Shown: positions 7,640-17,529, counted from the first letter of the stretch. The stretch is DNA of 64,000 bases from Simplicispira hankyongi (GCF_003570885.1 NZ_QXJC01000001.1:558001-622000), one strand, 5' to 3'. Notes: generated by a model not told the origin, from the letters alone. Made by a program: numbers and translations.

Positions 7640-8164
7640 TCAGCGCACGCCCCGCAGCGCGCTGCCATCGACCGCCCGCGTCACCGGGCAGTTCGCCACC
7701 ACGTTGGTCGGCTCCAGCGCCACCTCGCCGAGTTCCTCTGCGGCCAGCAGTTCTTCTTCGGATTTCAGCACGCGGCCGTTGGCAGGTTTTTTCCAGTGCA
7801 CCATCACCATGCGCCACAAGGGGCTGTAGGCCGACACGGCGTTGGCATCACCCGCCGGCAGCGGAGCCGACTGGAAGATGCTGGCTTGCTCGCCGCCGGG
7901 AAACTTGTAAACCCGCTCCAGCACCGACGCGCGCCCGGTAATGCCCACGGCGCCGGCCAAGCGCGGCGCGTAGTTGGCGCCAGCGGCCTTGGCCATGGCG
8001 GCGTCGGAAATATCGGTGGTCACGTATTCCACGGTGCGCCCGTCCACCCAAGCTCGCTTGAGAGGCAGCACGGTTTCGGTTCTGCTGGCATTGAAGCTGT
8101 GGCTGGCGCAGCCGGCGAGCATGGAAGCCGCGAGCACAGCGGCTGCCGTGGCTGAAGTTTTCAT
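7640..8164 (-). CDS. Predicted outer-membrane or periplasmic lipoprotein of unknown function
   Basis: A 174-residue protein. The start at 8164 gives a clean lipoprotein signal (MKTSATAAAVLAASMLAGC, lipobox LAGC, lipidated Cys19); the longer in-frame extension to 8239 would read through a terminator. The mature part has no domain I recognise, with segments such as EYVTTDISDAAMAKAAG and YSPLWRMVMVHWKKP. It lies downstream of where icd ended before the island inserted, separated from it by a strong terminator, so it probably has its own promoter. Confidence 0.75.
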   Translation of the reverse strand: MKTSATAAAVLAASMLAGCASHSFNASRTETVLPLKRAWVDGRTVEYVTTDISDAAMAKAAGANYAPRLAGAVGITGRASVLERVYKFPGGEQASIFQSAPLPAGDANAVSAYSPLWRMVMVHWKKPANGRVLKSEEELLAAEELGEVALEPTNVVANCPVTRAVDGSALRGVR

Positions 8165-8196
8165 CTGGCCTGACTCCTTTTTCCACCCATTCCAGC

Positions 8197-8230
8197 AAAA
8201 AAAAATCCCCGCTCCATGGTGGGCGGGGAT
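8197..8230 (-). terminator. Rho-independent terminator, probably the original icd terminator
   Basis: On the minus strand the hairpin ATCCCCGC...GCGGGGAT (8205-8230) is followed by a run of nine T (8205-8197). It stops transcription arriving from the right. The duplicated end of icd lies about 40 bp upstream in the reading direction. It was therefore most likely the icd terminator before the island separated the two. Confidence 0.8.
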
Positions 8231-8269
8231 AGGCTTCAAGGCGCTCTGGCGACGCCCTGAGACGCACTC

Positions 8270-8287
8270 ACATGTGGTCGATCATGA
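8270..8287. other. Left attachment site (attL), duplicated end of icd
   Basis: The segment matches 35551-35568 at 16 of 18 positions: ACATGT, two mismatches, then TCGATCATGA. On the minus strand it would encode MIDHM-stop, against MIDNM-stop in the intact icd. The perfect 10-bp part TCGATCATGA (8278-8287) is the best guess for the crossover core. Confidence 0.68.
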
Positions 8288-8345
8288 GGCCTCAAGCGGT
8301 TGCAGCACGCCGCAGGCTGTGGTACGGCGTTGCGCTGGCGTTGCG

Positions 8346-8368
8346 CCATGGAGCCAACCATGGAGCCA
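8346..8368. repeat. Two direct copies of CCATGGAGCCA near the left island end
   Basis: Perfect 11-bp repeats lie at 8346-8356 and 8358-8368, with a 12-bp period. The ATGGAGCCA part recurs in both orientations close to the right end, beside the integrase gene. Placement within 100 bp of the left core site suggests arm-type binding sites for the island integrase. The 226 bases from 8288 to 8513 hold no gene. Confidence 0.5.
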
Positions 8369-8513
8369 TCGCCGGTCGCAGCTGCAACTCATTCGCTCTG
8401 CTTCGCTCCACAACGCTGCGCCCCCAACGAGTACACCAGGCACCCCACGCGTGGAGGCGCCCGCCCACGCCAAAAGCGGTTCTACGGAGCCATTACGGGC
8501 AGCGCATCCATGC

Positions 8514-9470
8514 TCACTCCGCTCTTAAGGCCGGTGGAGCATCATCGTTTGGCTCGACGGTGGCAAACCGAGCAGCCAACAGATCGGCCTGCTCGGCAAA
8601 CTTCTTCGCATTGGTCTTCCGCAACTGAGCCAGGTTCTGCAGCTTCCATCGCACGCCCGGCAGATGTTCGAGGTGATCAATGCCCAGCCGCGCCCACTCC
8701 GGTGTACCGGCGACCATCGATAGCAGAAAAAGCCGTTCCTCCTCGTCCAGTCCTAACTGGATCTCGCGCACCAGGCGCTCACGGGCGGCGAGCAATGCCT
8801 CCAACGGCACCGGCTCCGCCGTCATGCCATGAAAGTTGTGCGTGAAGTCGTACTGGATGTCCCGCAGCGGAGGGAACAGCACCTCGTGCAACGGACGGTT
8901 GCTGCTGACCAGGTACACGACGAAGGCGCGCCGGATACCGGGCGTGATGCCTTCGTGCGAAAAAAGCTGCATCACGTCGAACAGGTCGCGGGGATGCTGC
9001 CGATCCAGCGCCGCCACCAGCTTGCCGCCGTAAACGTCTTCCAGCGAGACCACCGGGATCTCCAGGTCGGCCATCAGCACATCACGCGCGGTCGGCGTGA
9101 GCGAGGCTTGACGCACCGGCAGCACGGTGCCCCGCATCACGAAATTCACTTCGATCTTGACCTGTACGGTTCCACGCCGCACCAACAGCTTGGTCTCCCC
9201 CTCTGCTGCCGCCGGTGCGTGCACCTGCAAGCCATGTTTCTTCAAGCGCTCAGCCGCTTGCCGGATGGCCTCATTGATGCGAACCAGCGCCTCGTCACGT
9301 GGCAACGTGTGGTCGGGAAAGACCAGATCAAGGTCCACCGACAGGCGCGGCATGTCGCGCACGAAGAGGTTGATCGCGGTTCCACCCTTCAGCGCGAACG
9401 TGTCGTCCACGAATACCAGCGGCGCCACCTGCGTCAGCAGGCGCGCGGTATCAAGATAGGTCTGATTCAT
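8514..9470 (-). CDS. abiEii: AbiEii-type nucleotidyltransferase toxin
   Basis: A 318-residue toxin of the AbiEii/AbiGii family. The nucleotidyltransferase signature is clear: FALKGGTAINLFVRD, then the catalytic pair in LSVDLDLVF, a lysine-bearing strand VQVKIEVNF, and the later motif YGGKLVAALDRQHPRDLFDV. Family members add nucleotides to acceptor substrates, such as tRNA, to block growth during phage infection. The ATG at 9470 overlaps the antitoxin stop by 4 bp (ATGA); an upstream in-frame start at 9512 would overlap more and is less likely. It is the second gene of a bicistronic operon, divergent from the Wadjet operon. Confidence 0.9.
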   Translation of the reverse strand: MNQTYLDTARLLTQVAPLVFVDDTFALKGGTAINLFVRDMPRLSVDLDLVFPDHTLPRDEALVRINEAIRQAAERLKKHGLQVHAPAAAEGETKLLVRRGTVQVKIEVNFVMRGTVLPVRQASLTPTARDVLMADLEIPVVSLEDVYGGKLVAALDRQHPRDLFDVMQLFSHEGITPGIRRAFVVYLVSSNRPLHEVLFPPLRDIQYDFTHNFHGMTAEPVPLEALLAARERLVREIQLGLDEEERLFLLSMVAGTPEWARLGIDHLEHLPGVRWKLQNLAQLRKTNAKKFAEQADLLAARFATVEPNDDAPPALRAE

Positions 9471-10204
9471 CGTTTTAGCACCAGCAGGCCGTCGGCCGAT
9501 CGGGACACCCACGGCCGGTCGCTGCCCGTCGGTAACGTGGCGGGATCGAGCTTGGCTGCCCAGGGCAGCGATGCCTCGCGGCCGAGTTGCAGGCAGAGCC
9601 GTACGGTCTTGACGCTCGTGCAGCGCTGCAGCAACTCGCGCAGCAGGTCGACACGCAGGCTGTAGGTACTTTCCACGAGCTCGCGCGCCTCCTGCAACGG
9701 CTGGCGGACGCCTACGTCGCTCAGCAACTCCAGCAGTGCGCGCTCCGGCGCCGACACCTGCGGCGCTCCGTTACGCTTCTCGAACGGCCCGGCGTGCAGC
9801 AAGGCGCCAGGCTGCTCATCGAAGAGCCGCTTGCGGTGGTACTCGGCCGGAAAGCGCTCGGTGAACCATTCGGGCAGGCGCCCGGCCGCCCAGCCATAGA
9901 GCTGCAGCACCGGCTGCTGCGCCACATACTGGCGCACGCCGTACCAGTCCAGCGCCGACTTGCCGCCTACGTGCAAGCCTTTGAAGCGACGCTGCAGCAG
10001 GGTCAGGCTCGGATGCAGCCCTAGGGTGTCGTTGGGCCGGCAGAAAACCCCGCGAGCCAAGCGCGTGAGCCAGCCCGCGCGCACATAGTGCACGGCCAAA
10101 TCCACAGAGATGCCCAACGCCGCCAGGTCCTCCGAGGTCAGCGGCATCCCCGGCGGCAGGCGGGTATAGAGCGCATTTAGCTTGCTCGTTCCAGTCGTAG
10201 CCAT
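9467..10204 (-). CDS. abiEi: AbiEi-type antitoxin / transcriptional regulator
   Basis: A protein of 245 residues from the ATG at 10204; the ATG at 10216 would add four. The N-terminal winged helix (LTSEDLAALGISVDLAVHYVRAGWLTRLARGVFC) is the AbiEi pattern. The C-terminal domain contains HVGGKSALDWYGV and APERALLELLSD, as in AbiEi antitoxins. Members of this family repress their own operon and counter the AbiEii toxin. The 4-bp overlap with the toxin gene supports coupled expression. Confidence 0.88.
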   Translation of the reverse strand: MATTGTSKLNALYTRLPPGMPLTSEDLAALGISVDLAVHYVRAGWLTRLARGVFCRPNDTLGLHPSLTLLQRRFKGLHVGGKSALDWYGVRQYVAQQPVLQLYGWAAGRLPEWFTERFPAEYHRKRLFDEQPGALLHAGPFEKRNGAPQVSAPERALLELLSDVGVRQPLQEARELVESTYSLRVDLLRELLQRCTSVKTVRLCLQLGREASLPWAAKLDPATLPTGSDRPWVSRSADGLLVLKR

Positions 10205-10562
10205 ACTGCGATTCAAACACTTTATTCAAACTTCAGTCAACTTGAAATGTGATTTTGAATCGTAGCCCGACTACGACAACAGAACTTATTCAAAATAACC
10301 AGGCCACCCGTCGACAGCCAAGCAAGAAATCCGCACCAATCCGCCCGACGCTGTGCATCCTTCGCTGGTTGCGGTGGGGCGTTTGATTGAGCGGCACTGC
10401 GCATCGACCCAGCCGCGAGAAACGCAGCCTCCAGAATAGACCGATCTCTTCGTGCCCTGCCCTGCACACCGTGACAGAACGGGGTCGGCCCGCTCCTGCC
10501 TGACATCCCGTTACTCCGGTTACTATTTGCCGAGCAAGGGGAACGAAGGAGGAGCACATCCA
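10205..10562. promoter_or_regulatory. Divergent control region between AbiE and Wadjet operons
   Basis: This gene-free stretch separates two operons that read away from each other, so both promoters should lie here. Near the AbiEi side, TTCAAAC occurs twice and an inverted repeat CGTAG...CTACG lies at about 10260-10275; these are plausible AbiEi operator elements. Nearer jetA, an AAGGAGGAG ribosome binding site stands at about 10546-10554. No certain -35/-10 pair was seen. Confidence 0.4.
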
Positions 10563-12095
10563 GTGCTGACAACCAACACAGCAGCAGAACTGTTTCGGCA
10601 CCTGAGTGCGGAGAAAGCCGTGCTCTACCGCAGCATCATGGATGTATTCGCCGCAGCCAAGCGGCAGTACCGCCTCCAGCTGCGGCCGGATGAGGTCCTC
10701 GCTGAAGCCAACTGGTCCGGTTCCCCCCCGCGCCTTGAAGAAGTGAGCAGCGCCCTGGCCCAACTGGCGGAGTGGGGTAACCTTGAATCCCAACCCGACA
10801 CCGCGCGCGTATCGTCGTTGAACGACTTCTACCGTGCCCGCTTTCTCTATCGCCTGTCCCACGGGGGCGAGGCAGTAGAAGCCGGTCTGGCGGTCTTCTA
10901 CCAAACCCTGTACCGTCGCGCCGAACTGCAGACCGTTGCCCTGGAAGACATCACCAGCCGCCTTCTGGCGTTGCGTCAACTGGTTGACGACACCACGTCA
11001 CTCGATGGCCCTGACGTTGCCAAGATGCATGAGGTGTTGCGTGATCTGGTCCGCGTTTTTGAGGACCTGGCCGAAAACGCTCAAGCCTTCATGGCCGGTG
11101 TGGCTCGCAGCCTTGAGTTGCAGCAGGCGGACGCGAACGCCGTCGTCACCTACAAACGGCGGCTGATCGACTATCTCGAACGGTTCATGGGCGATCTGGT
11201 CCGCCGTTCGGAGACCATTGCCCAACTCATTCAATACCTCTCCTCCCGTATCGATCACATCTTTCTGCAGATTGCCGAGCGAGAGGCCACCGACGCGGCG
11301 CCGGGTGATACCCAGGACCAGATCGACGAAAAAATGCGTCGCTGGCAGGGCTGGCGAGAGCGATGGAAAGGACTTCAAGGCTGGTTCCTGTCAACGGGTT
11401 CGGAGCCCCCTCAGGCGGAACTGCTGCGCGCCCGGGCGCGGGCCGCGATCCCCCAGTTGCTGGGTGCCATCGCGGCCATGAACGAACGACGCAGCGGGCG
11501 CAGCGACCGTTCGGCGGACTTTCGGATGCTCGCCCAGTGGTTTGCGGCTTGCGAAACCGAGAACGAGGCGCACCGCCTTGCGCGGGCTGCATTTGCGCTC
11601 CAGCCTGCCCGACATTTTTCGCTGAACCCACAGTCTGAAGACAACATTCCCGCGAGCACCTCCTGGCTGGATGCGCCGCCTTTACAGATCAGCCCGCGTC
11701 TGCGTGAGTACGGGGAAGCAACGCCCCGCGGCCCGCTGGCCCGGGTGCGTGACCGCAGCGAAGAACGGGCGCTGATGGCACAACAGCTCTCGGAAGAATC
11801 GCGCCAAGTGGAGGCGGCACGGCAACGTCTGGCCACCGGTCAACCGATCAAGCTGTCTGAACTGGGCGATCTGGACACGCACGCATTTGGCTTGTTCCTC
11901 AGCCTGCTCGGTGAAGCACTGGCCGAGCAGGCACACCCGGATCAAATTGTGGAGCGCCAGACCGGTGACGGACTCCTCCACATACGGATGGAGCCCCTGG
12001 AGGCGGACAGTCGTGCCCGCATCTCCACATCCAGCGGGGTGTTCTCTGGCCGGGATCACCTGCTCACGATCTCCCTGACCCAGGAGTCGATGTGA
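10563..12095 (+). CDS. jetA: Wadjet (DUF2397 type) JetA subunit, TIGR02677-like
   Basis: A 510-residue protein from a GTG at 10563, chosen because AAGGAGGAG lies 8 bp upstream; upstream in-frame ATGs lack this. The start (LFRHLSAEKAVLYRSIMDVFAAAKRQYRLQLRPDEVLAEANW) is typical of the DUF2397/TIGR02677 family, the kleisin-like subunit of this Wadjet type. Wadjet complexes recognise small circular DNA by loop extrusion and cut it, limiting plasmids. The protein is mostly helical. It is the first gene of four, and its stop overlaps the next start by 4 bp (GTGA). Confidence 0.88.
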   Translation: MLTTNTAAELFRHLSAEKAVLYRSIMDVFAAAKRQYRLQLRPDEVLAEANWSGSPPRLEEVSSALAQLAEWGNLESQPDTARVSSLNDFYRARFLYRLSHGGEAVEAGLAVFYQTLYRRAELQTVALEDITSRLLALRQLVDDTTSLDGPDVAKMHEVLRDLVRVFEDLAENAQAFMAGVARSLELQQADANAVVTYKRRLIDYLERFMGDLVRRSETIAQLIQYLSSRIDHIFLQIAEREATDAAPGDTQDQIDEKMRRWQGWRERWKGLQGWFLSTGSEPPQAELLRARARAAIPQLLGAIAAMNERRSGRSDRSADFRMLAQWFAACETENEAHRLARAAFALQPARHFSLNPQSEDNIPASTSWLDAPPLQISPRLREYGEATPRGPLARVRDRSEERALMAQQLSEESRQVEAARQRLATGQPIKLSELGDLDTHAFGLFLSLLGEALAEQAHPDQIVERQTGDGLLHIRMEPLEADSRARISTSSGVFSGRDHLLTISLTQESM

Positions 12096-13363
12096 ACATT
12101 CGCGTTGCGCCACGACAAGACAACCAGCGCATTGGGGATCTCCAGAAGGCGCAGCAGCAAGACGAGTTCAGCAGAGGCTTGCGTGCACTGTTGATGCGCC
12201 CCTTGATGGCAGCAGGACACGAGGACTTTTCTGCAGTGCGCCGCCAGGCCGAACGGTTGAGAGACTGGTTCGCCAGGGAAACCGGCTGGCCACTGCACGT
12301 GGACCGCGAGGGAGCGCGACTGTTCAAGCGACCCGCCAACCTCAGCGATGACACGAGGGGTGTACCTTCCTACGACAAGCGCCGCTATGTGTTGCTCTGT
12401 CTGGCTTGCGCCGTGCTGGAGCGCGCCGACCCTCAGATCACGCTTCAACTGCTTGGTGAACGCGTGATGCAGTGGGCATCAGAAGCCACGCTGCAATCGC
12501 GAGGCTTTGAGTTCACGCTTCGCACTGCCGCAGATCGGCGTGACCTGGTCGCTGTCTGCAGAACCTTGCTGGAGTACGGCGTCTTGCAACGCGTTGCAGG
12601 CGAGGAAGAAGGCTTCATTCACGATGGCAATGGCACCCAGCACGACGCGCTCTACGACGTGCAACGGCGAATGCTTGCAGGCATGTTGGCCGCTGTGCGT
12701 GGTCCCTCGACCTGGCGCTCCGCGGATGCACCCATTGGGTTCGAGGACCGCATGCGGTCTCTGGTTGTCGAACACCAGGTCGAGAGCGAACAAGGGCGAC
12801 GTGACACCTTGCGCCATCACCTTGCTCGGCGCCTGTTGGACGATCCCGTGATCTACACCGCCTCGCTCGATCCGGATGTGCAAGCGTATTTCATCAATCA
12901 GCGAGGCACCATGGCGAGCCGCCTCTGCGAAGCTGCCGCCCTAACCGCCGAGCAACGTGCCGAAGGGCTGGCACTGACCGACGAGTCCGGTCAGTTGACC
13001 GATGTCTCGATGCCAGCAGAAGGCACCGAAGCGCATGCCACGCTGCTGGTGGCCGAACATCTTGCCCAACGTCTGCGTCTCGATTCCGGATCGGCAGGAA
13101 CCACGGACGAAGCGGTTGCAGCTTTCTTGCGTGGCGCCGTCGAGCGGTATGGCCGCTATTGGCGAAAGTCGGTACGGGAGCCCGGCGCGGAACGAGAACT
13201 GGCCGACATCGCGCTGGACAGGCTCTACAAGCTCCAACTGGTCCATCGCGAGGAAGGTTGGATTCATCCCCGTCCAGCCATCGCAAGATTTGCGCTCGGA
13301 GAAACCCAGGTGCGCCCGCCCACATCACGCCCCGGCCGTCCAGATACGCTTTTTGACGAATGA
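12092..13363 (+). CDS. jetB: Wadjet (DUF2398 type) JetB subunit, TIGR02678-like
   Basis: A 423-residue protein starting with GTG inside the end of jetA. It shows the DUF2398/TIGR02678 pattern: an early RGLRALLMRPLM segment, a winged-helix-like part (RRYVLLCLACAVLERADPQITLQLLGE), and RRDLVAVCRTLLEYGVLQRVAGEEE. It is the accessory (kite-like) winged-helix subunit that joins the kleisin and the SMC-like ATPase. The stop overlaps the jetC start by 4 bp (ATGA), so all subunits are translated in coupled fashion. Confidence 0.88.
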   Translation: MNIRVAPRQDNQRIGDLQKAQQQDEFSRGLRALLMRPLMAAGHEDFSAVRRQAERLRDWFARETGWPLHVDREGARLFKRPANLSDDTRGVPSYDKRRYVLLCLACAVLERADPQITLQLLGERVMQWASEATLQSRGFEFTLRTAADRRDLVAVCRTLLEYGVLQRVAGEEEGFIHDGNGTQHDALYDVQRRMLAGMLAAVRGPSTWRSADAPIGFEDRMRSLVVEHQVESEQGRRDTLRHHLARRLLDDPVIYTASLDPDVQAYFINQRGTMASRLCEAAALTAEQRAEGLALTDESGQLTDVSMPAEGTEAHATLLVAEHLAQRLRLDSGSAGTTDEAVAAFLRGAVERYGRYWRKSVREPGAERELADIALDRLYKLQLVHREEGWIHPRPAIARFALGETQVRPPTSRPGRPDTLFDE

Positions 13364-16300
13364 CAGACGCCCTCTTCACTCCATCGCCGTCACACCGCCC
13401 TGCCCTCCCCGAACCTCAGCGGGAGCGCTGGCAGCCACTGAGGCTGGGTCTGGTCGAACTCTTTCACTACGACAGCGAGGAATTCTGGTTCAGGGACGGC
13501 CATCTGCTCCTGCGAGGCAACAACGGAACAGGCAAATCCAAGGTGCTTTCGCTGACCTTGCCATTCTTGTTCGATGCCCAGTTGCGGCCGTCACGCATTG
13601 AGCCCGATGGCGACAACGGGAAGAAGATGGCCTGGAACCTGCTGATGAGTTCCTATCAACGACGCATCGGCTATACCTGGATCGAATTTGGTCGCCGGAC
13701 AGCAGATGGTGTTTCACACTACCTCACCCTGGGCGCCGGCCTGTCAGCTGCGGTGGGGAAAACACAGGTGGACAGCTGGTTTTTTATCCTTGAAGGCGGG
13801 GCCAACGGCGCGGATCCCCGCATTGGCCAGGATATCTGGCTCACCAATGAACAGAAAATGGTTCTTACCCGGGAGCGCTTGCGCGAAGCGGTTGAAGGAC
13901 AGGGTCGAGGCAAGATTTTCGAGAACGCACACAGCTACCGCCGCGCAGTCGATGAGCGCTTGTTCAAGATTGGGACCAAGCGCTATGAAGCGTTGATGGA
14001 CACCCTGATCCAGCTGCGCCAGCCCCAGTTGTCAAAGAAGCCGGACGAAGCAGGGCTGTCGCATGCATTGACCGAGGCGCTACCGCCCATGCCCATTGAG
14101 CTGCTCGGAGATGTGGCTGAGGCTCTCAACCAGTTGGAGGAGGACCGTATCCAGTTGGAGGACATCCGCTCACTGGAACGTGCCATCAATCACTTCGAAC
14201 AGCGCTACCGCACGTATGCAGGCACGGTGACGCGACGTCAAACCCGAGAGCTCAGGCAGGCCCAGACGGGGTTCGACAAGGCGAGCGAAGGACGCAACAA
14301 GGCCCATGTGGATTTGAAGGAGGCCCAGGACGCAGAAGTCCTGGCCCAAACCGATCACGCGGAGACCAAACAGATTTTGGCCGCTGCCAGGACCCGCCTG
14401 CAAACGCTTCAAAGCGATCCGGCCAATCAAGACGCCAACCGCCTGAGTCAGGCAGAAACCGATGCCAAGGAACGGAAAGCCGAGGCCGAAGCCGCCGAAA
14501 CGCTCCGCAATCAGGCAAAGAAAAACCTGGACAGAGAGGAAGAGCGCAGCCGCCAATCAAACCAGCGCTCAACAGCGGCCAAGAGCGAGCTCCTGACAGC
14601 AAGAGCTCATTGCGCCGAAGCAGCAGAAACGGCGGGTACGGCGTCCTCGCTCACGGACAACCTGCTGATCACCCTCGTGCCGGAAGATCTGCCCCAGCTG
14701 GCTCCTGCAGAAATCCAGCAAGCGGCAACTCTGCTGCGCAATGCCACCAGCAAACGCCGGGAGGACATTCGTCACCTGGAGTCGCGACATACGGCGGTGA
14801 ATGTCAAGCAACAGGCTCTGGTCAATCTGCAGGCCTCGCAACGTGATCGCCAGGCAGAGCTGGAAGAAGCGGCTGAGCGACGGGCCGTGGCCGACCTGGA
14901 CACCGAAACTGCTGGCAACGAGCTGATCGACGCTTGGCACACCCATTGTTCCAACCTGGTCCACCTTCACCTTGACCAAGTTGCACCACTGGAACAACTT
15001 GTCGATTGGGTTACACGTCCAGAAGGTGCAAACCCCATTCAAGAGGCATTGACCGAGGCGTATCGGAAATCGACCCAACGCCATGCCGCCCAGCACTCGG
15101 CGTTGACTACCCAACAGAACACCCTCCAGTCCGAACAGGAAACGCTCAGCACTGAAAGGGATCGGCTGCTCGCCGGACACGATGCGGTTCCCACGCCTCC
15201 AGCCATGCGCGCCGCGGGGATACGCGATGAACGTCCAGGGGCTCCGTTGTGGCGACTGGTGGACTTTCAGCCGGATCTCGACGCGAAGCAGCGAGCGGGA
15301 TTGGAGGCCGCGCTTGAAGCCTCGGGCCTGCTGGACGCCTGGCTGTCGCCCGACGGTGCATTGGTAGACGCCAATGGTGTGCAGTTGCTTGACAGCTCAT
15401 GGGTACGTCGCCCGCCGATCCCTGGCCACCACCTTGCGAGCGCGCTGCACCCCGACGTCCCTGACGACAGCGCAGTGACCGCTGAACTGGTCGCGTCCTT
15501 GCTTGCCACCGTAGCGTATGGGTCGGAAGATCACGGCGAGAGCGAGTCGTGGGTCAGCGAGCGAGGCGGTTACCGCTTAGGTGCTCTCGCCGGCGCCTGG
15601 CAGAAGACACAGGCTGTCTACATTGGTCACACAGCCCGCGCGAACGCACGACAACGACGCCTCAACGAGATTGCCGACCGTCTGGACGAGATCGTCACGC
15701 TGCTGGAAGAGTTGCAACAAAAATTCCTGCGCCTCGCACAGGATGGACAAGAGGCGGAGCGTGAATGGAAGGGCGCGCCTTCCGACCATTCGCTGCGCGC
15801 GGCGATTCTCGCTGCGGCCGGTGCGGAGCGGGAAGTGCTCCAGGCCCGTCAGCGTCTTGACGCTGCGGATGCCCAATGTCGAACCGCTGAAGCGGAACTT
15901 CAGTCCGCCCGCGAGACCTTGGAGCGCGACGCTGCTGACCTTCAATTGCCTGCGGTGCTTGCGGACTTGTCGCTCATCAACGAAGCATTGGACCGATTCG
16001 CCAACGCTCATCAGCAACTGGCCCTGGCAACACGGGAATGGTGCAGTGCCTGGCCCGAGTACCAGACGCAACAGGAGCGTGAGAAAGAGGCTGTGGAGAC
16101 CATGAGCGAACGGGAAGCGTCGTTCTTCGCAGCCAGCGAGCGCGCAGCTGAGTCTGCGGCGCGATATGAAGTCCTGAAAGGAATGATCGGCGCCAAGGTT
16201 GAAACGCTGCGTCAACAGCTGCAAGATGCATCCGCAGAGGTATCGATTGCCAATGGTGCGTGGGAAGCCGCCCAGTCTGCATTGACAACGGCCAGCGAGA

Positions 16301-17529
16301 AGCGTGCGGTGGCGGCAAGCCAAGCAGACACCGCTGACGCCGTACTGGCTGAACGAGCAGCCACCCGCGCGCACGCCATAGAGCGCTTGCAGCGCTTCAC
16401 CGAGAGCAGCTTGCTGGCATCCGCTCTTCCGGACTTTCCGGTTCCGGACGGGAACATCCCCTGGACCATTGACCCGGCTTTGAACCTCGCTCGTAGGGCG
16501 GAGCACGCTCTCGCCCACATTGCAGACGATGAGGCGGCATGGGGTCGGATTCAACGACAGATCGCTGAAGACCTGACCGAGTTGCAGCGATCACTCAGTT
16601 CGCTGGGCCATCAGGCGACCTCGGAACCCAATGACTGGGGATTCTCTGTTCATGTTATCTACCTGAACAGGCCTGAGCGACCCGACGCACTGTCCAATCG
16701 GCTGGCCGACGAGATTGCGCAACGCAGCGAATTGCTCACAGCCAAAGAACGGGAGGTTCTGGAGAACCACTTGCAGGCGGAAATCGCTGCCGAGATTCAG
16801 CGCCTGATGCGCGCCGCCGACAAGCAGGTGGATGCCATCAACGAAGAGCTCCGCAAACGCCCCACGTCCACGGGGGTGCGCTACCGATTGCAGTGGCTCC
16901 CTCTGACACCGGAACAGGGCGCCCCCACCGGTCTTGAAGTCGCCCGCGAACGCTTGCTCAACCGAAGTGCCGACATGTGGTCGGCTGAAGACCGCAGCGT
17001 GGTGGGTGCCATGCTTCAGCAGCAAATCGCGGCGGAGCGCGCGCAAGCAGACGCCGGCACCACAGGTTCAAGCCTGGTTGAGCAGTTGGCAAAAGCTTTG
17101 GACTATCGCCGCTGGCATCGGTTCAGCGTACAAAGGCATCAGGATGGTCAGTGGCGCAAGCTCTCTGGTCCAGCCTCCAGCGGGGAACGCGCACTCGGTC
17201 TGACTGTTCCCTTGTTTGCGGCCATTTCCAGCTTCTACGGACGAGGAGGCAGCCCACACGCACCTCGCCTGATGCTGCTCGATGAGGCGTTTGCAGGCAT
17301 CGACGACGCGGCCCGAGCACATTGCATGGGACTGATACGCGAGTTCGATCTGGATTTCGTGATCACCAGTGAGCGCGAGTGGGCCTGCTACGCAGAGCTT
17401 CCTGGCGTATCGATCTGCCAGCTCCAACGCCGCGAAGGCGTGGACGCGGTCTTCGTCTCTCGTTGGGCCTGGGATGGTCGAGCCAAGCGGCGGGAAGACG
17501 ACCCGGACCGCCGCTTTCCCACTCAGTGA
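13360..17529 (+). CDS. jetC: Wadjet JetC, SMC-like ATPase (TIGR02680-like)
   Basis: A 1389-residue ATPase, the motor of the complex. Walker A is GNNGTGKS at residues 53-60. An ABC signature-like SSGERALGL lies at about 1273-1281, and Walker B RLMLLDEAF at about 1303-1311. Between them are long coiled coils rich in Glu, Gln, Ala and Arg, interrupted by a hinge-like globular part around residues 600-740 (APLWRLVDFQPDLDAKQRAGLE). Size and order match the SMC-like member of the TIGR02677-02680 gene set. The ATPase motifs look complete, so the system is probably active. Confidence 0.92.
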   Translation: MTDALFTPSPSHRPALPEPQRERWQPLRLGLVELFHYDSEEFWFRDGHLLLRGNNGTGKSKVLSLTLPFLFDAQLRPSRIEPDGDNGKKMAWNLLMSSYQRRIGYTWIEFGRRTADGVSHYLTLGAGLSAAVGKTQVDSWFFILEGGANGADPRIGQDIWLTNEQKMVLTRERLREAVEGQGRGKIFENAHSYRRAVDERLFKIGTKRYEALMDTLIQLRQPQLSKKPDEAGLSHALTEALPPMPIELLGDVAEALNQLEEDRIQLEDIRSLERAINHFEQRYRTYAGTVTRRQTRELRQAQTGFDKASEGRNKAHVDLKEAQDAEVLAQTDHAETKQILAAARTRLQTLQSDPANQDANRLSQAETDAKERKAEAEAAETLRNQAKKNLDREEERSRQSNQRSTAAKSELLTARAHCAEAAETAGTASSLTDNLLITLVPEDLPQLAPAEIQQAATLLRNATSKRREDIRHLESRHTAVNVKQQALVNLQASQRDRQAELEEAAERRAVADLDTETAGNELIDAWHTHCSNLVHLHLDQVAPLEQLVDWVTRPEGANPIQEALTEAYRKSTQRHAAQHSALTTQQNTLQSEQETLSTERDRLLAGHDAVPTPPAMRAAGIRDERPGAPLWRLVDFQPDLDAKQRAGLEAALEASGLLDAWLSPDGALVDANGVQLLDSSWVRRPPIPGHHLASALHPDVPDDSAVTAELVASLLATVAYGSEDHGESESWVSERGGYRLGALAGAWQKTQAVYIGHTARANARQRRLNEIADRLDEIVTLLEELQQKFLRLAQDGQEAEREWKGAPSDHSLRAAILAAAGAEREVLQARQRLDAADAQCRTAEAELQSARETLERDAADLQLPAVLADLSLINEALDRFANAHQQLALATREWCSAWPEYQTQQEREKEAVETMSEREASFFAASERAAESAARYEVLKGMIGAKVETLRQQLQDASAEVSIANGAWEAAQSALTTASEKRAVAASQADTADAVLAERAATRAHAIERLQRFTESSLLASALPDFPVPDGNIPWTIDPALNLARRAEHALAHIADDEAAWGRIQRQIAEDLTELQRSLSSLGHQATSEPNDWGFSVHVIYLNRPERPDALSNRLADEIAQRSELLTAKEREVLENHLQAEIAAEIQRLMRAADKQVDAINEELRKRPTSTGVRYRLQWLPLTPEQGAPTGLEVARERLLNRSADMWSAEDRSVVGAMLQQQIAAERAQADAGTTGSSLVEQLAKALDYRRWHRFSVQRHQDGQWRKLSGPASSGERALGLTVPLFAAISSFYGRGGSPHAPRLMLLDEAFAGIDDAARAHCMGLIREFDLDFVITSEREWACYAELPGVSICQLQRREGVDAVFVSRWAWDGRAKRREDDPDRRFPTQ

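Noticed and set aside
7566-7640. Extra gene between metAP and the lipoprotein
   Set aside because: Only short shadow frames are present in this 70-bp convergent gap.
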